Origin: CAIZWU01 sp942492905
GTDB lineage: Bacteria; Verrucomicrobiota; Verrucomicrobiia; Verrucomicrobiales; V1-33
Direction of reading: 5' to 3'
DNA: 64,000 nucleotides
Assembly (NCBI GenBank): GCA_942492905.1
Contig: OW818657.1
Location: forward strand, 3,100,001 to 3,164,000
How positions within the stretch are numbered: position 1 is the first letter of the stretch; every line of letters starts with the position of its first letter. The notes beneath the pieces are model-generated. The model worked only from the letters and a program-made list of their open reading frames with translations, had not been told where the DNA came from and did no database searches. Shown piece after piece: positions 42,984 through 53,502 of the stretch. A program made the position numbers and the translations under genes.

Positions 42984-44423
42984 ATGGACTGCCATCAATA
43001 TCAAAACTGGGGCAGCCGCCGGGAGTTCCTGAGCCGCACCGGTCTCGGTCTCGGGGCCGCCGCCCTGTCACAACTGATGGGCGGTTTCAGCGCTTCCGCG
43101 GCGGGCGGCCTGCCGGGGCTGCCGCACTTTGCACCGAAGGCCAAAAGGGTCATCTATCTGTTCCAGTCCGGCGGCCCGCCGCACTTGGAGCTGTTCGATC
43201 CCAAGCCGCTGCTGAGCGAGCGGTTTGATGAGGAATTGCCGGCTTCGGTACGGGGAACCCAGCGCATCACCGGAATGGTGAGTGCCCAGGGCAAGCTGGC
43301 ATTGCAGCCGAGCAAATATGCCTTCCAGCGTTGCGGTCAAAGTGGCCAGTGGCTCAGCGATCTGCTGCCCCACACGCAGAAAATCGCCGATGAGTTGTGT
43401 GTGGTGCGGTCGATGCATACCGATGCCATCAACCACGACCCGGCGATCACGCTTCTGCAAACCGGCAGTCAGCAGCCTGGGCGTCCCAGCATCGGAGCGT
43501 GGCTGGACTACGGCCTGGGCAGCGTGAATGAAAATCTGCCTTCCTACATGGTGATGTGTTCGGTGCCCAGCAAGGGACCACCGGATCAGGGCCTGCTTTC
43601 GCGGTTATGGGGCAGTGGTTTCCAGCCCAGCCGGCATCAGGGCGTGCAATTGCGCGGCACCAGCGATCCGGTGCTATATCTGAACGATGCCCCGGGCATC
43701 TCGCGGGAGCGCCGCCGTCTCATGCTCCATGGCCTCGCGGAGCTGAATGGGATCCAGCACGAAGCCAGTGGGGACCCTGAAGTGGAAGCCCGCATTGCCC
43801 AATATGAGATGGCCTTCCGCATGCAGGCTTCTGTGCCCGATCTGGCGGATCTCAGCAAGGAGCCTCAGGAAACCTGGGACCTGTATGGCGAGGCCGCCAG
43901 GCAACCCGGGTCCTTCGCGCGGCACTGTCTGCTGGCCCGCCGCATGGCGGAGCGTGGGGTCGGTTTTATTCAATTGTATCATCGAGGCTGGGATGTGCAT
44001 GGAGGCCTGACTGACCGGTTGCCGGTCCTCTGTGGCGATGTCGATCAGCCTGCGGCGGCGCTGGTGACCGATTTGAAAAGGCGCGGCCTGCTCGACGACA
44101 CCCTGGTCATCTTCGGGGGTGAATTCGGCCGGACCTGTTATGCGCAGGGCGGCGCCAACCGTGAGAAATACGGCCGCGACCACCACGGGCGCTGTTTCTC
44201 ACTCTGGATGGCAGGCGGCGGCATCAAGCCCGGCACCAGCCACGGCCAGACGGATGACTTCGGTTTCAACATTGTGCAGGACCCGGTGCATGTCCACGAT
44301 CTGCATGCCACGCTGCTGCATCAGTTGGGGATTGATCACGAGCGCCTGACTTATCGGTTCCAAGGCCGCCAATTCCGCCTCACTGACGTCCATGGCAAAG
44401 TGGTCAAGGCGCTGATTTCGTAG
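42984..44423 (+). CDS. Tat-exported DUF1501 protein (sulfatase-like fold)
   Basis: This 479-residue protein has a twin-arginine signal (SRREFLSRTGLGLGAAALSQL). The DUF1501 body includes RVIYLFQSGGPPHLELFDPKP, SMHTDAINHDPAITLLQTGS, FIQLYHRGWDVHGG, TLVIFGGEFGRTCYAQGG and GRDHHGRCFSLWMAGGGIKPG. The His/Asp pattern suits a metal-dependent alkaline-phosphatase-like fold. It begins four bases after the partner DUF1549/DUF1553 gene and is presumably co-transcribed and functionally linked; the substrate is unknown. Confidence 0.92.
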   Translation: MDCHQYQNWGSRREFLSRTGLGLGAAALSQLMGGFSASAAGGLPGLPHFAPKAKRVIYLFQSGGPPHLELFDPKPLLSERFDEELPASVRGTQRITGMVSAQGKLALQPSKYAFQRCGQSGQWLSDLLPHTQKIADELCVVRSMHTDAINHDPAITLLQTGSQQPGRPSIGAWLDYGLGSVNENLPSYMVMCSVPSKGPPDQGLLSRLWGSGFQPSRHQGVQLRGTSDPVLYLNDAPGISRERRRLMLHGLAELNGIQHEASGDPEVEARIAQYEMAFRMQASVPDLADLSKEPQETWDLYGEAARQPGSFARHCLLARRMAERGVGFIQLYHRGWDVHGGLTDRLPVLCGDVDQPAAALVTDLKRRGLLDDTLVIFGGEFGRTCYAQGGANREKYGRDHHGRCFSLWMAGGGIKPGTSHGQTDDFGFNIVQDPVHVHDLHATLLHQLGIDHERLTYRFQGRQFRLTDVHGKVVKALIS

Positions 44424-44582
44424 CGCCGCTCTGGGATGCCGCCCGGAATTGCCATTCCAGCCGTGGGGAAGCGTATCATTCATCGGAAACGTAAATACGG
44501 GAGCAAGCCCGGGCCTTCCGGCTGCGTAATAAGCGGCAGAACCTCCCGTGAACACGGACGGGGCATTCCCACTTTTAAAGAC

Positions 44583-47165
44583 ATGCTTAAATCTGCTGAT
44601 TGGATCGTTCTGGCTGGACTGCTGCTGGGCGGGTGGGGGCACGCGGAAGAGACCGCAGCCCGTCCGGAGGGGGCCGCGCTGCAGGCTTTTTTCAAGAACA
44701 GCTGCCTGGATTGCCATGATGCCGAAACCAAAAAGGGAGGATTGGATTTGGAAGGGCTGGGCGCCGATCTTTCCGACGGAGGCACGTTTGAATGGTGGGT
44801 GAGAATCCACGACCGGGTGGCGGCGGGAGAGATGCCGCCGAAAAACAAACCCCAGCCGGAGGCGGGCGACCGGCAGGCCTTTTTGCAATCGCTGACGAAA
44901 TCGCTGACCACGGCCGAGCAGGCCGTGACCGCCCGGGACGGGCGAACGACCGAACGCCGGATGAACCGATATGAGTACGAGAATGCCCTGCGCGATTTGT
45001 TTGCGGCTCCATGGCTGCAGGTCCGTGACCGGTTGCCGGAGGACGGGGAATCGTTCCGCTTCAACCGGATCGGGGAATCGCTGGATGTCTCACACGTCCA
45101 AATGTCCCGGTATCTGCAAACGGCGGATGCGGTGCTGAGGGAAGTGATGTCGACCGGGGTCACGCGGCCGGCCACGGAGACGATCCGTTATTATTCGAGG
45201 GACGACAGAAGCTGGACGGGGCCCATGAAATTCGGGGAATTCAACCGCAGCCCCGAGCGGGCGACGTTTCCCGTGCTGGGATTTGCCCCGCAGCCGGAGG
45301 TTCGGGCCGGCCAGGAACCGATGACGGCCGGACCAGGAAACCCGGAACTGCGGGAAATGGAAGGCGTGGGCGTGGTGGCCAGCAGCTACGAGCCGCTCCA
45401 ACCCCAGTGGGGAAAATTCAAGGCCCCGGTATCGGGCCGCTACCGGGTCCGGATCCATGCCCATGCGGTGTGGGTCGGGCCGGGGAAGGAGAAACGCTGG
45501 TGGGTGCCGGATTTGGATAACGTCTCCAAGGGAGGCCGGTCGGAACCCATCACCGTCTATGGCGTGATGCCGCCGGGCTTGTTGCGCAAGCTGGGGAATT
45601 TCGATGCCGGGGTGGAGCCGGGGGCGCATGATATGGAAGTGTGGCTGCAGGAAGGCGAGATGATCCGACCGGATGCGGTGCGGCTGTTCCGCTCCCGTCC
45701 GCCCAACTGGCAGAATCCCCTGGCCACCACCGAGGGTCAGCCCGGGGTCAGCTTCCGCTGGCTGGAGGTCGAGGGACCGCTCTATGATCAATGGCCGACG
45801 GCGGGACACCGTTTGTTGTTTGGGGAGCTTCCGCTGCAGGCCTCCACCAAACCCGACCTCCCGGTGGAGGTGGTTCCGGCTCAGCCGGACGAGGACGCGG
45901 TGAAGTTGCTGGAACAATTTCTGTCCAAAGCCTATCGTCACGCGGCCGGGGCCGGGCAGGCGCAGCGTTTCCTGCCGGTGATCCGGCATGCGAGGGAGAC
46001 CGGCAGCAGTTTTACGGAAGCGATGCTGGCGGGATACACCGCGGTGTTGTGCTCGCCGGAGTTTCTCTATTGGCATGAAACGCCGGGCGCCCTGACGGAC
46101 TGGGACCTGGCCGACCGGTTGGCCTCTTTTCTGATCAATTCGGTCCCCGATGCGCCACTGCGGGAGCTGGCCGGGCAGGGAAAACTGCGCGACCCGGACG
46201 TGCTGAAGGCGCAGACCGACCGGTTGCTGGATTCACCCGGGGCGGAACGCTTTGTCGAGGCCTTCCTCGATTACTGGCTGGACCTGCGGAAGGTGACGGT
46301 GACCAGCCCGGACAGTGGCTTGTACCCTGACTATTATCTGGACGATTATGTGGGGGAATCGGCCCAGCGCGAATCGCAGCTGTTTTTCGCGGAACTGATG
46401 AAACATGATCTCCCGGCGCGGAATCTGGTCGATTCGGACTTCGTCATGATCAATGAGCGGCTGGCGGATCTCTATCAAATTGATGGGGTGACGGGCTCGG
46501 GTTTCCGGCGGGTGGCCGTGCCGCCGGACAATCCACGCGGCGGATTGATGACGCAGGCGATCGTGCTGAAGGTGACAGCCAATGGCACCACCACGTCGCC
46601 CGTGCTGCGGGGAGCTTGGATCACCGAACGACTGCTGGGCGATGAGGTGCTTCCGCCGCCGCCGGGCACCCCGGCGGTGGAGCCGGATATCCGCGGGGCC
46701 ACCACGATCCGTCAGCAGTTGGAGAAACACCGGTCGCAGGCGTCCTGTGCGTCCTGCCATGACAAGATGGATCCTCCGGGTTTTGCCTTGGAGAGCTTTG
46801 ATGTGATGGGAGGCTGGCGCGACCATTACCGGGCGCTGGGTGAGGGAGAGAAGGTGCCGGGCTTTGGCAAAAATGGCCAGCCGTTTGCGTTCCGGTCCGG
46901 CCAGCCGGTCGATCCGGCCGGGACCTTGCCGGATGGCCGGAGCTTCCAGGACATCAAGGGATTGAAAAAACTGCTGCTGCAGGATGAGGCGAAGATCGCC
47001 CGGAACCTCGCCCGGCAACTGACGGTGTATGCCACCGGGGCACCGGTCAGGTTCTCGGACCGTCCTTCCTTGGAAGCGATCCTCGAACAGGCCCGTAAGA
47101 GTCAATACGGGGGGCGCAGTTTGATCCACGCCCTGGTCCAAAGTCCGCTCTTCCTGAACAAGTAA
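44583..47165 (+). CDS. DUF1592-family cytochrome c protein (DUF1587-1595-1592-1588-1585)
   Basis: This 860-residue exported protein has a signal peptide (ADWIVLAGLLLGGWGHAEE) and an N-terminal heme motif CLDCH (Cys41, Cys44, His45). Domains follow in the family's order: DUF1587 (RRMNRYEYENALRDLF), an inserted beta domain, DUF1595 (LEQFLSKAYRHAAGAGQ), DUF1592 (FTEAMLAGYTAVLCSPEFLYW), DUF1588 (NERLADLYQIDGVTG, then a second heme motif CASCH at 722-726) and DUF1585 (QLTVYATGAPVRFSDRPSLE). It is paired with the DUF1552 gene 20 bases downstream. The ATG at 44583 is chosen for the signal peptide. It may transfer electrons for its partner; the substrate is unknown. Confidence 0.92.
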   Translation: MLKSADWIVLAGLLLGGWGHAEETAARPEGAALQAFFKNSCLDCHDAETKKGGLDLEGLGADLSDGGTFEWWVRIHDRVAAGEMPPKNKPQPEAGDRQAFLQSLTKSLTTAEQAVTARDGRTTERRMNRYEYENALRDLFAAPWLQVRDRLPEDGESFRFNRIGESLDVSHVQMSRYLQTADAVLREVMSTGVTRPATETIRYYSRDDRSWTGPMKFGEFNRSPERATFPVLGFAPQPEVRAGQEPMTAGPGNPELREMEGVGVVASSYEPLQPQWGKFKAPVSGRYRVRIHAHAVWVGPGKEKRWWVPDLDNVSKGGRSEPITVYGVMPPGLLRKLGNFDAGVEPGAHDMEVWLQEGEMIRPDAVRLFRSRPPNWQNPLATTEGQPGVSFRWLEVEGPLYDQWPTAGHRLLFGELPLQASTKPDLPVEVVPAQPDEDAVKLLEQFLSKAYRHAAGAGQAQRFLPVIRHARETGSSFTEAMLAGYTAVLCSPEFLYWHETPGALTDWDLADRLASFLINSVPDAPLRELAGQGKLRDPDVLKAQTDRLLDSPGAERFVEAFLDYWLDLRKVTVTSPDSGLYPDYYLDDYVGESAQRESQLFFAELMKHDLPARNLVDSDFVMINERLADLYQIDGVTGSGFRRVAVPPDNPRGGLMTQAIVLKVTANGTTTSPVLRGAWITERLLGDEVLPPPPGTPAVEPDIRGATTIRQQLEKHRSQASCASCHDKMDPPGFALESFDVMGGWRDHYRALGEGEKVPGFGKNGQPFAFRSGQPVDPAGTLPDGRSFQDIKGLKKLLLQDEAKIARNLARQLTVYATGAPVRFSDRPSLEAILEQARKSQYGGRSLIHALVQSPLFLNK

Positions 47166-47185
47166 TTTTCCCTTATTCCACGGTC

Positions 47186-48496
47186 ATGGCTGCGCCCTAT
47201 ATTTCCCTCCAACGTCATCTCTCCCGCCGCCGTTTCCTGCGGGGGACGGGCATTGCCCTTGGGCTGCCGCTGCTAGAAGCGATGATGCCCGCCTTTGCCA
47301 AGGCCGCTGCCCCGGCAGATGCTCCGCGGCGGATGCTGGCGGTCTGCAACAACCTGGGCCTGCTGCCGGATCAGTTTTTCCCCACCGGGGCCGGGCGGGA
47401 CTATCAACTGTCGCCCTATCTTGAAATGCTGAAGGAGCACCGCGAGGGGTTCACGGTTTTCAGCGGCGTCTCGCACCCTGACGTGGATGGAGGACACCCG
47501 GCCGACAACTGTTTCCTGACAGCCGCCCCCCATCCGGGCAGCGGGGGATTCCGCAACACCATTTCCCTCGATCAATACCTCGCAGAACGGATCGGGCACC
47601 TCACGCGGTTTCCTTCCCTGACCTTGGGCGTGAATGTGTCGCGGGGCCGGCGCAGCTTGTCATGGACCGGCTCGGGCGTGCTGATTCCTTGTGAGGAAAA
47701 AGCCTCGGATGTGTTCAAACGTTTGTTCATTCAAGGCTCGCCGGAGGAAGTCGCCGCCCAGGTGCGGAAGCTGGAACTGGGGCAGAGCATTCTGGATTCG
47801 GTGGCCGGGCAGGCGAAGGATCTGGAACGGAATATCGGGCCGAAGGACCGGGAACGGCTTGATCAGTATTTCACGAGTGTGCGGGATTTGGAACAACGAC
47901 TCCAGATGTCGCGTGAATGGGAGGACAAACCGAAGCCCACCGTGACCACCGCCCCTCCTTTGGACCCGGCGGACCCCAGGGAATACATGCAGAAGGTGAA
48001 GCTAATGTATGACATGGCGCGGCTGGCATTTGAGACCGATTCCACCCGCAGCGTGACCCTGATGCTGGACAGCGTGAATTCACCGGTGATCGATGTGAAC
48101 GGCGAAAAGATGTCCGATGCCTATCATAGTCTGTCCCATCACGGGAAATCGGATGAGAAGCTCCGGCAGCTCAAGGCGATCGACCAGTGGCACATGAAGC
48201 TGCTGGCGGATCTGTTCACCCAGCTCAAAGCCGTGGGCGAGTCCGGGGATACCCTGTTCGACCGCACCATGGTGCTCTATGGCAGCAATCTCGGCAATGC
48301 CAACACCCACGTGACGACGAATCTGCCCACCCTGTTTGCCGGGGGAGGCTTCCGTCACGGCCAGCATCTCGCCTTTGACCAGGAACGGAACTATCCCCTG
48401 CCAAATCTCTTTGTCTCCATGCTGCAACGTATGGGCGTGGAGGCTGGCAAGTTCGCCAGTTCCACGGGAACGATGCGGGGGCTCGAAATTGTCTGA
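47186..48496 (+). CDS. Tat-exported DUF1552 protein
   Basis: This 436-residue protein has a twin-arginine signal (SRRRFLRGTGIALGLPLLEA). The body follows DUF1552: RRMLAVCNNLGLLPDQFFPTG, YLEMLKEHREGFTVFSGVSHPDVDGGH, SLDQYLAERIG and a C-terminal LYGSNLGNANTHVTTNLPTLFAGGGF. It is a relative of the DUF1501 group with the same presumed fold, and is consistently encoded next to DUF1592 cytochromes, as here. Function is unproven. Confidence 0.92.
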   Translation: MAAPYISLQRHLSRRRFLRGTGIALGLPLLEAMMPAFAKAAAPADAPRRMLAVCNNLGLLPDQFFPTGAGRDYQLSPYLEMLKEHREGFTVFSGVSHPDVDGGHPADNCFLTAAPHPGSGGFRNTISLDQYLAERIGHLTRFPSLTLGVNVSRGRRSLSWTGSGVLIPCEEKASDVFKRLFIQGSPEEVAAQVRKLELGQSILDSVAGQAKDLERNIGPKDRERLDQYFTSVRDLEQRLQMSREWEDKPKPTVTTAPPLDPADPREYMQKVKLMYDMARLAFETDSTRSVTLMLDSVNSPVIDVNGEKMSDAYHSLSHHGKSDEKLRQLKAIDQWHMKLLADLFTQLKAVGESGDTLFDRTMVLYGSNLGNANTHVTTNLPTLFAGGGFRHGQHLAFDQERNYPLPNLFVSMLQRMGVEAGKFASSTGTMRGLEIV

Positions 48497-48527
48497 AGCG
48501 GCGTTGGGTTCTGATGACCCCGTGGCA

Positions 48528-49322
48528 TCAGGCGATGAAGAGCAGACGGAGGGCGGCCAAGGCGGCGAGGGAGAGGACGATGATCTGGAAGGGCCGTTGA
48601 GGAAGGCGGTGGACCGCCGCGCGGCCCAGAAAGAGGCCCGCCAGCACCGTTGGGACCAGCAGGAGATTCAAAGTCAGGGAGCCGCCGCTGATGAGGCCGA
48701 GGTGCAGGCTGAATGGAACTTTGACCAGATTTACCAACAGGAAGAGCCATGCCATGGTGGCCACGAATTCCCGTTTGGGCAGTCCGAGAATCAGCAGATA
48801 AATGGTGGCGATGGGGCCAGCTGCGTTGGCGACCATGGTGGAAAGGCCGGTGAGCAATCCCGCCCCCCAGGTGAACGCAGACGAGCCGGCCATGCGCCCG
48901 GTCAGGTGGGGAGCACGGCCCCGGAAAATCTGCACGCCCAGCATCAGCAGGATCATGGCTCCGATCAGCGGTTTGAACGCGGAGTCCGGCAGGTACAGCA
49001 ACACGCCCCACCCGGCCACAATACCCATGAGGATGGGCCAGATCAGGGCACGGATGCGGCCCCAGTGGATTTCCTGACGATACAGCAGGGCGGCCATGAC
49101 ATCCGCAAAGATCAGCAGCGGCAGGACCACGCCACTGGACAGCTTGCCAGGGAAGATGTCGGCCATGATCAGCACCGTCATCATCCCCACCCCCGCGAGG
49201 CCGGCTTTGGCGATCCCGCAGCAGAGCCCGGCGAGAGCGGCCATCGCCCACTGGGTGGGCGTGAGGGAGGGCCATGCCCATGCGCTGGCCAGAGCGGTGG
49301 CCGGGGAGATCGGAAATGTCAT
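48528..49322 (-). CDS. TauE/SafE-family membrane permease
   Basis: This 264-residue protein has about eight hydrophobic helices in two related halves. The first has AALAGLCCGIAKAGLAGVGMMTVLIMADIFP and the second has SSAFTWGAGLLTGLSTMVANAAGPIATIYLL, the two copies of the TauE/SafE repeat. Members export sulfite, sulfoacetate or other organic anions. The start at 49322 is preferred over an in-frame extension to 49391. It is convergent with the DUF1552 gene and divergent from the toxin-antitoxin pair. Confidence 0.9.
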   Translation of the reverse strand: MTFPISPATALASAWAWPSLTPTQWAMAALAGLCCGIAKAGLAGVGMMTVLIMADIFPGKLSSGVVLPLLIFADVMAALLYRQEIHWGRIRALIWPILMGIVAGWGVLLYLPDSAFKPLIGAMILLMLGVQIFRGRAPHLTGRMAGSSAFTWGAGLLTGLSTMVANAAGPIATIYLLILGLPKREFVATMAWLFLLVNLVKVPFSLHLGLISGGSLTLNLLLVPTVLAGLFLGRAAVHRLPQRPFQIIVLSLAALAALRLLFIA

Positions 49323-49465
49323 GAATTCCTCATCCCGGGAAAGAGCCAGGGGGTCAAGGCCAATAGGGGAGCAACTGTAACCACGCCGCATGTGGCGGCC
49401 AAGGCATCGCAGGCAATCTCCCGCATGGTGCCCTCATGGCATCAAGCTTAAACCTCAGTCGCGGA

Positions 49466-49494
49466 TTGACGTATCTTGCGAATGAGACTATAGA
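49466..49494 (+). promoter_or_regulatory. Promoter of the Xre/RES toxin-antitoxin operon
   Basis: TTGACG (49466-49471), a 17-base spacer and TATAGA (49489-49494) match the -35 at five and the -10 at four of six consensus positions. Transcription would start near 49501. The -10 abuts the first ATG (49495), so the antitoxin would be made from a leaderless or very short-leader message, or from a later ATG (49504 or 49513). Confidence 0.5.
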
Positions 49495-50019
49495 ATGTCT
49501 CAAATGGAAAAGATGCTGGAAACACCCAGGCCCAAAAAAACTCCAATTCCCAAGGAGGGGGCCCAAAAAGCCATTCTCCGAAAGGCAGGAGGGCAGGTGG
49601 TTGGATATTATGTTCAAGGGCCTTCCGGCAAAGGAGCGGCCCGGAATTTCTCCCCGTCCAAGCTGATCCAGTCGCTGAAGGCTGGGCTTCCAGTTCAGGA
49701 ACTCGACGACCTGCGTGGCCATCTCGATCTGCCGATGGAAAGACTCGCTCCCATGCTGGGCATCTCCAAAGCCACGCTGCATCGACGCAAGATCTCCGGC
49801 AGGCTTGATCCTGCGGAATCCGACCGGGTGGTGCGTTTCGCCCGGCTGCTGGGCCAGGCCGTGGAAGTTCTGGAATCGGTGGCGAATGCCCGCCTTTGGC
49901 TGACGGCTCCCCAGGCCGGACTGGGCGGTGCGGTGCCCTTGGAGTATGCGGAAACCGAAGTCGGTGCCCGTGAAGTAGAGGATCTCCTCACCCGCATTGA
50001 ATACGGAGTCTATTCATGA
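49495..50019 (+). CDS. Xre/MbcA/ParS-type antitoxin (DUF2384)
   Basis: This 174-residue antitoxin has a basic N-terminus, then an Xre-like helix-turn-helix region (PMERLAPMLGISKATLHRRKISGRLDP). The C-terminal toxin-binding domain is clear: ARLWLTAPQAGLGGAVPLEYAETEVGAREVEDLLTRIEYGVYS, containing the family's LGG...PL...TE.GA..V..LL.RIE.G pattern. It would neutralise the RES toxin and repress its own operon. The start is uncertain: ATGs at 49495, 49504 and 49513 are in frame, and the promoter position favours the later two. Its stop overlaps the toxin start by four bases. Confidence 0.93.
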   Translation: MSQMEKMLETPRPKKTPIPKEGAQKAILRKAGGQVVGYYVQGPSGKGAARNFSPSKLIQSLKAGLPVQELDDLRGHLDLPMERLAPMLGISKATLHRRKISGRLDPAESDRVVRFARLLGQAVEVLESVANARLWLTAPQAGLGGAVPLEYAETEVGAREVEDLLTRIEYGVYS

Positions 50020-50477
50020 CGAGGCAGGCATGGCGGATCGTGAAGGAAAAATACGAAGCCACTGCTTTCAGTGGGGAAGGGGCTTCACGCGGTGGTGGCC
50101 GTTGGAACTCCCGCGGCACATGGATGGTATACACCAGTGGCACCCTGTCCCTCGCGGCCTTGGAGACCCTCGTTCATCTGAATCCACCAGTGCTTTTCAA
50201 ATATGTCGCTTTCCGGATCGTGTTCGATGAGGCTCTGATGGAAAGGATCACTGCAACCTCCCTTCCGGCTGACTGGAGGGAAGAACCGGTCCCTCCATCG
50301 ACCAAGGAAATGGGAGATCTCTGGATAAAACAGGGGCGCTCCGCGGTGCTGGAAATGCCGAGCGTGATCATTCCCGGTGAGCCGAATTACCTGCTCAATC
50401 CGGCTCATCCTGACTTCAAAAAAATCACCTTCGGCAAATCCGAACTCTTCTCCTTCGATCCCCGGCTGCTCAGTTGA
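50016..50477 (+). CDS. RES-domain toxin (NAD-consuming)
   Basis: This 153-residue RES-domain protein has the family's key residues in order: Arg in GGRWNSRGTWMVYTSG, Tyr in the same strand, Glu in LSLAALETLVHL, and Ser in AVLEMPSVIIPGEPNYLLNPAHPDF. RES toxins such as MbcT and ParT degrade NAD or modify with ADP-ribose. It is coupled to the upstream antitoxin by an ATGA overlap, the usual arrangement, and all key residues are intact, so the pair is probably functional. Confidence 0.94.
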   Translation: MTRQAWRIVKEKYEATAFSGEGASRGGGRWNSRGTWMVYTSGTLSLAALETLVHLNPPVLFKYVAFRIVFDEALMERITATSLPADWREEPVPPSTKEMGDLWIKQGRSAVLEMPSVIIPGEPNYLLNPAHPDFKKITFGKSELFSFDPRLLS

Positions 50478-50592
50478 GTAAACCCATCGGTGCTATTCAG
50501 GATACATTCAGCCATGGAATGGCAACACCTTCGTTTGAGTCATCCGCGATGAGCCTCAGCCTTGCGGAAGCAGTGCCGCGGAAGCCATCTTC

Positions 50593-51777
50593 TCACTTGC
50601 TAGTGAGGCGCTGGATGGAGCCGTTCCAGTCCAGCATGACCGGCTCTCCCTGCGCGTCCTCCACGAAGGCGGTGGGCTTGAAGGTGGCCTGGCCTTTGCC
50701 ATCAAGGGGGGCTTGGAAAAATTGGGTGTTGTCCAGGACCTTGCCGGCGGTGTGGTCGTAGTGCAGGGCCCAGATGCGGCCGTTGGCGAAGTCGCCGTAA
50801 AGATACTTGCCGGCGAGATCCGGGAGGGCCTTGCCGTGGTAGACAAATCCTCCGGTGATGCTGAGGCCCTGGCTGTGATCGTATTGATGGATCGGGTCGA
50901 TGAATTTGGCATCGGCGGGGGCGGGTTCCTGACGGATGACGAAGGGCTGGGCTCCCTCGCGCCAGCTCCAGCCATAGTTACCGCCTTTTTGGATCAGGTC
51001 GATTTCCTCCCAGATGTCCTGACCGACATCGGCGCACCAGAAGAGGCCGGTGGCTTTGTCGATGGAGAGTCCCCAGGGATTGCGCAGCCCGTAGGCGTAG
51101 ATCTCCGGGAGGACGGCTTCCTGCTTCAGGAATGGATTGTCCGAGGGGATGCCATAAGGGCGGTTGCCGGTGCGGGTGTCCACATCGATGCGGATGATTT
51201 TTCCGTTATAGACGAAGCGGTTCTGGGAAAAGCGGAAGGGGTCATCGCGTTTGCCTCCATCGCCGAAAGCGATAAAAAGCAGGCCGTCCGGAGCAAACAG
51301 CATGTTGCCGGAATTGTGGTTCCAGAAGGGCTGAGGGACCTGAAGGAGGATTCGTTCGGACGCCGGGTCAGCTTTGTCCGGATCAGCGGCAGAGACTTTG
51401 AACTCGCTGATGACACTGCGTTTTGGTTCCTGCTGGCTGTAGCAGACGTAGAACTTGCCGTTTTCCTTGTATTTCGGGTGAAAGGCAAATCCGATCAATC
51501 CTTCCTCAAACTGGTTTTCCTCCATCTTCCGGTCGGAGAGGTCGAGAAAGGTTTTGGTTTCCTTGCCCGCCTGGTCGGAGGGCAGAATGCGCACCTTGCC
51601 CCGCTGCTCGACAAGGAACTGGCGTCCGGTGCCGTCCGCAGGCGAGAGCAGGGTAATCGGACGGTCGATTTTGATGCCTGACCAGGCAGGTTTCAACTGG
51701 ATGCCCTCAGCGGAAGCCATGGGCAACACGGCGGAGAAGGCGATGGCGGCAGCGAGGGAGCGTTGGAAAAAATGCAT
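50593..51777 (-). CDS. Exported GSDH-type (PQQ-dependent sugar dehydrogenase-like) protein
   Basis: This 394-residue protein has a signal peptide (SLAAAIAFSAVLPMASA) and a six-bladed propeller of the glucose/sorbosone dehydrogenase family. Characteristic segments are GLIGFAFHPKYKENGKFYVCY, NHNSGNMLFAPDGLLFIAFGDGG, GKIIRIDVD, PEIYAYGLRNPWGLSID, ADVGQDIWEEIDLIQKGGNYGW and ITGGFVYHGKALPDLAGKYLYGDF. Enzymes of this family oxidise aldoses using PQQ in the periplasm, but many verrucomicrobial relatives are uncharacterised. No PQQ biosynthesis gene is in the window. It is 85 bases downstream of fumC on the same strand. Confidence 0.9.
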   Translation of the reverse strand: MHFFQRSLAAAIAFSAVLPMASAEGIQLKPAWSGIKIDRPITLLSPADGTGRQFLVEQRGKVRILPSDQAGKETKTFLDLSDRKMEENQFEEGLIGFAFHPKYKENGKFYVCYSQQEPKRSVISEFKVSAADPDKADPASERILLQVPQPFWNHNSGNMLFAPDGLLFIAFGDGGKRDDPFRFSQNRFVYNGKIIRIDVDTRTGNRPYGIPSDNPFLKQEAVLPEIYAYGLRNPWGLSIDKATGLFWCADVGQDIWEEIDLIQKGGNYGWSWREGAQPFVIRQEPAPADAKFIDPIHQYDHSQGLSITGGFVYHGKALPDLAGKYLYGDFANGRIWALHYDHTAGKVLDNTQFFQAPLDGKGQATFKPTAFVEDAQGEPVMLDWNGSIQRLTSK

Positions 51778-51862
51778 GACGGTCCCCTCTTTACGCGTCA
51801 GCGGACCGGAATGGCAACCTTTTGCTCTGGGGATTTTTACAGCAGGCCGGTCGCTCCCATGT

Positions 51863-53248
<1,386 letters not shown>

Positions 53249-53430
53249 TTTGGAAAAGTGGAGTTCGGTTAAGAGGGAGGAGGCGTTTCGGAAATGTCCG
53301 GGAAAGGGTGCGGGGTGAAGCCGGGCTGCAATGGGAAATCCGTATAGGACGCGGGGAGGGGTGCAGAAGGGTGAATGGGCGCGGGTTCGCTTCGTATTTT
53401 TGAGGATAAACTCATAATTGCAAAAAAGAA

Positions 53431-53458
53431 TTGAGAAACCAAGAGTATCATCTATAAT
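53431..53458 (+). promoter_or_regulatory. Near-consensus sigma-70 promoter for the copper-oxidase operon
   Basis: TTGAGA (53431-53436), a 16-base spacer and TATAAT (53453-53458) match the -35 at five of six and the -10 at all six positions. It lies in an unusually AT-rich stretch (about 53395-53465) in this GC-rich window. Transcription would start near 53465, giving a leader of about 38 bases before the ATG at 53503. It is the best promoter seen in the window. Confidence 0.7.
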
Positions 53459-53502
53459 TTTCAGAGTTGCGGCGGGAATGTCGTGATTTTCCGTCATTTC
53501 AC

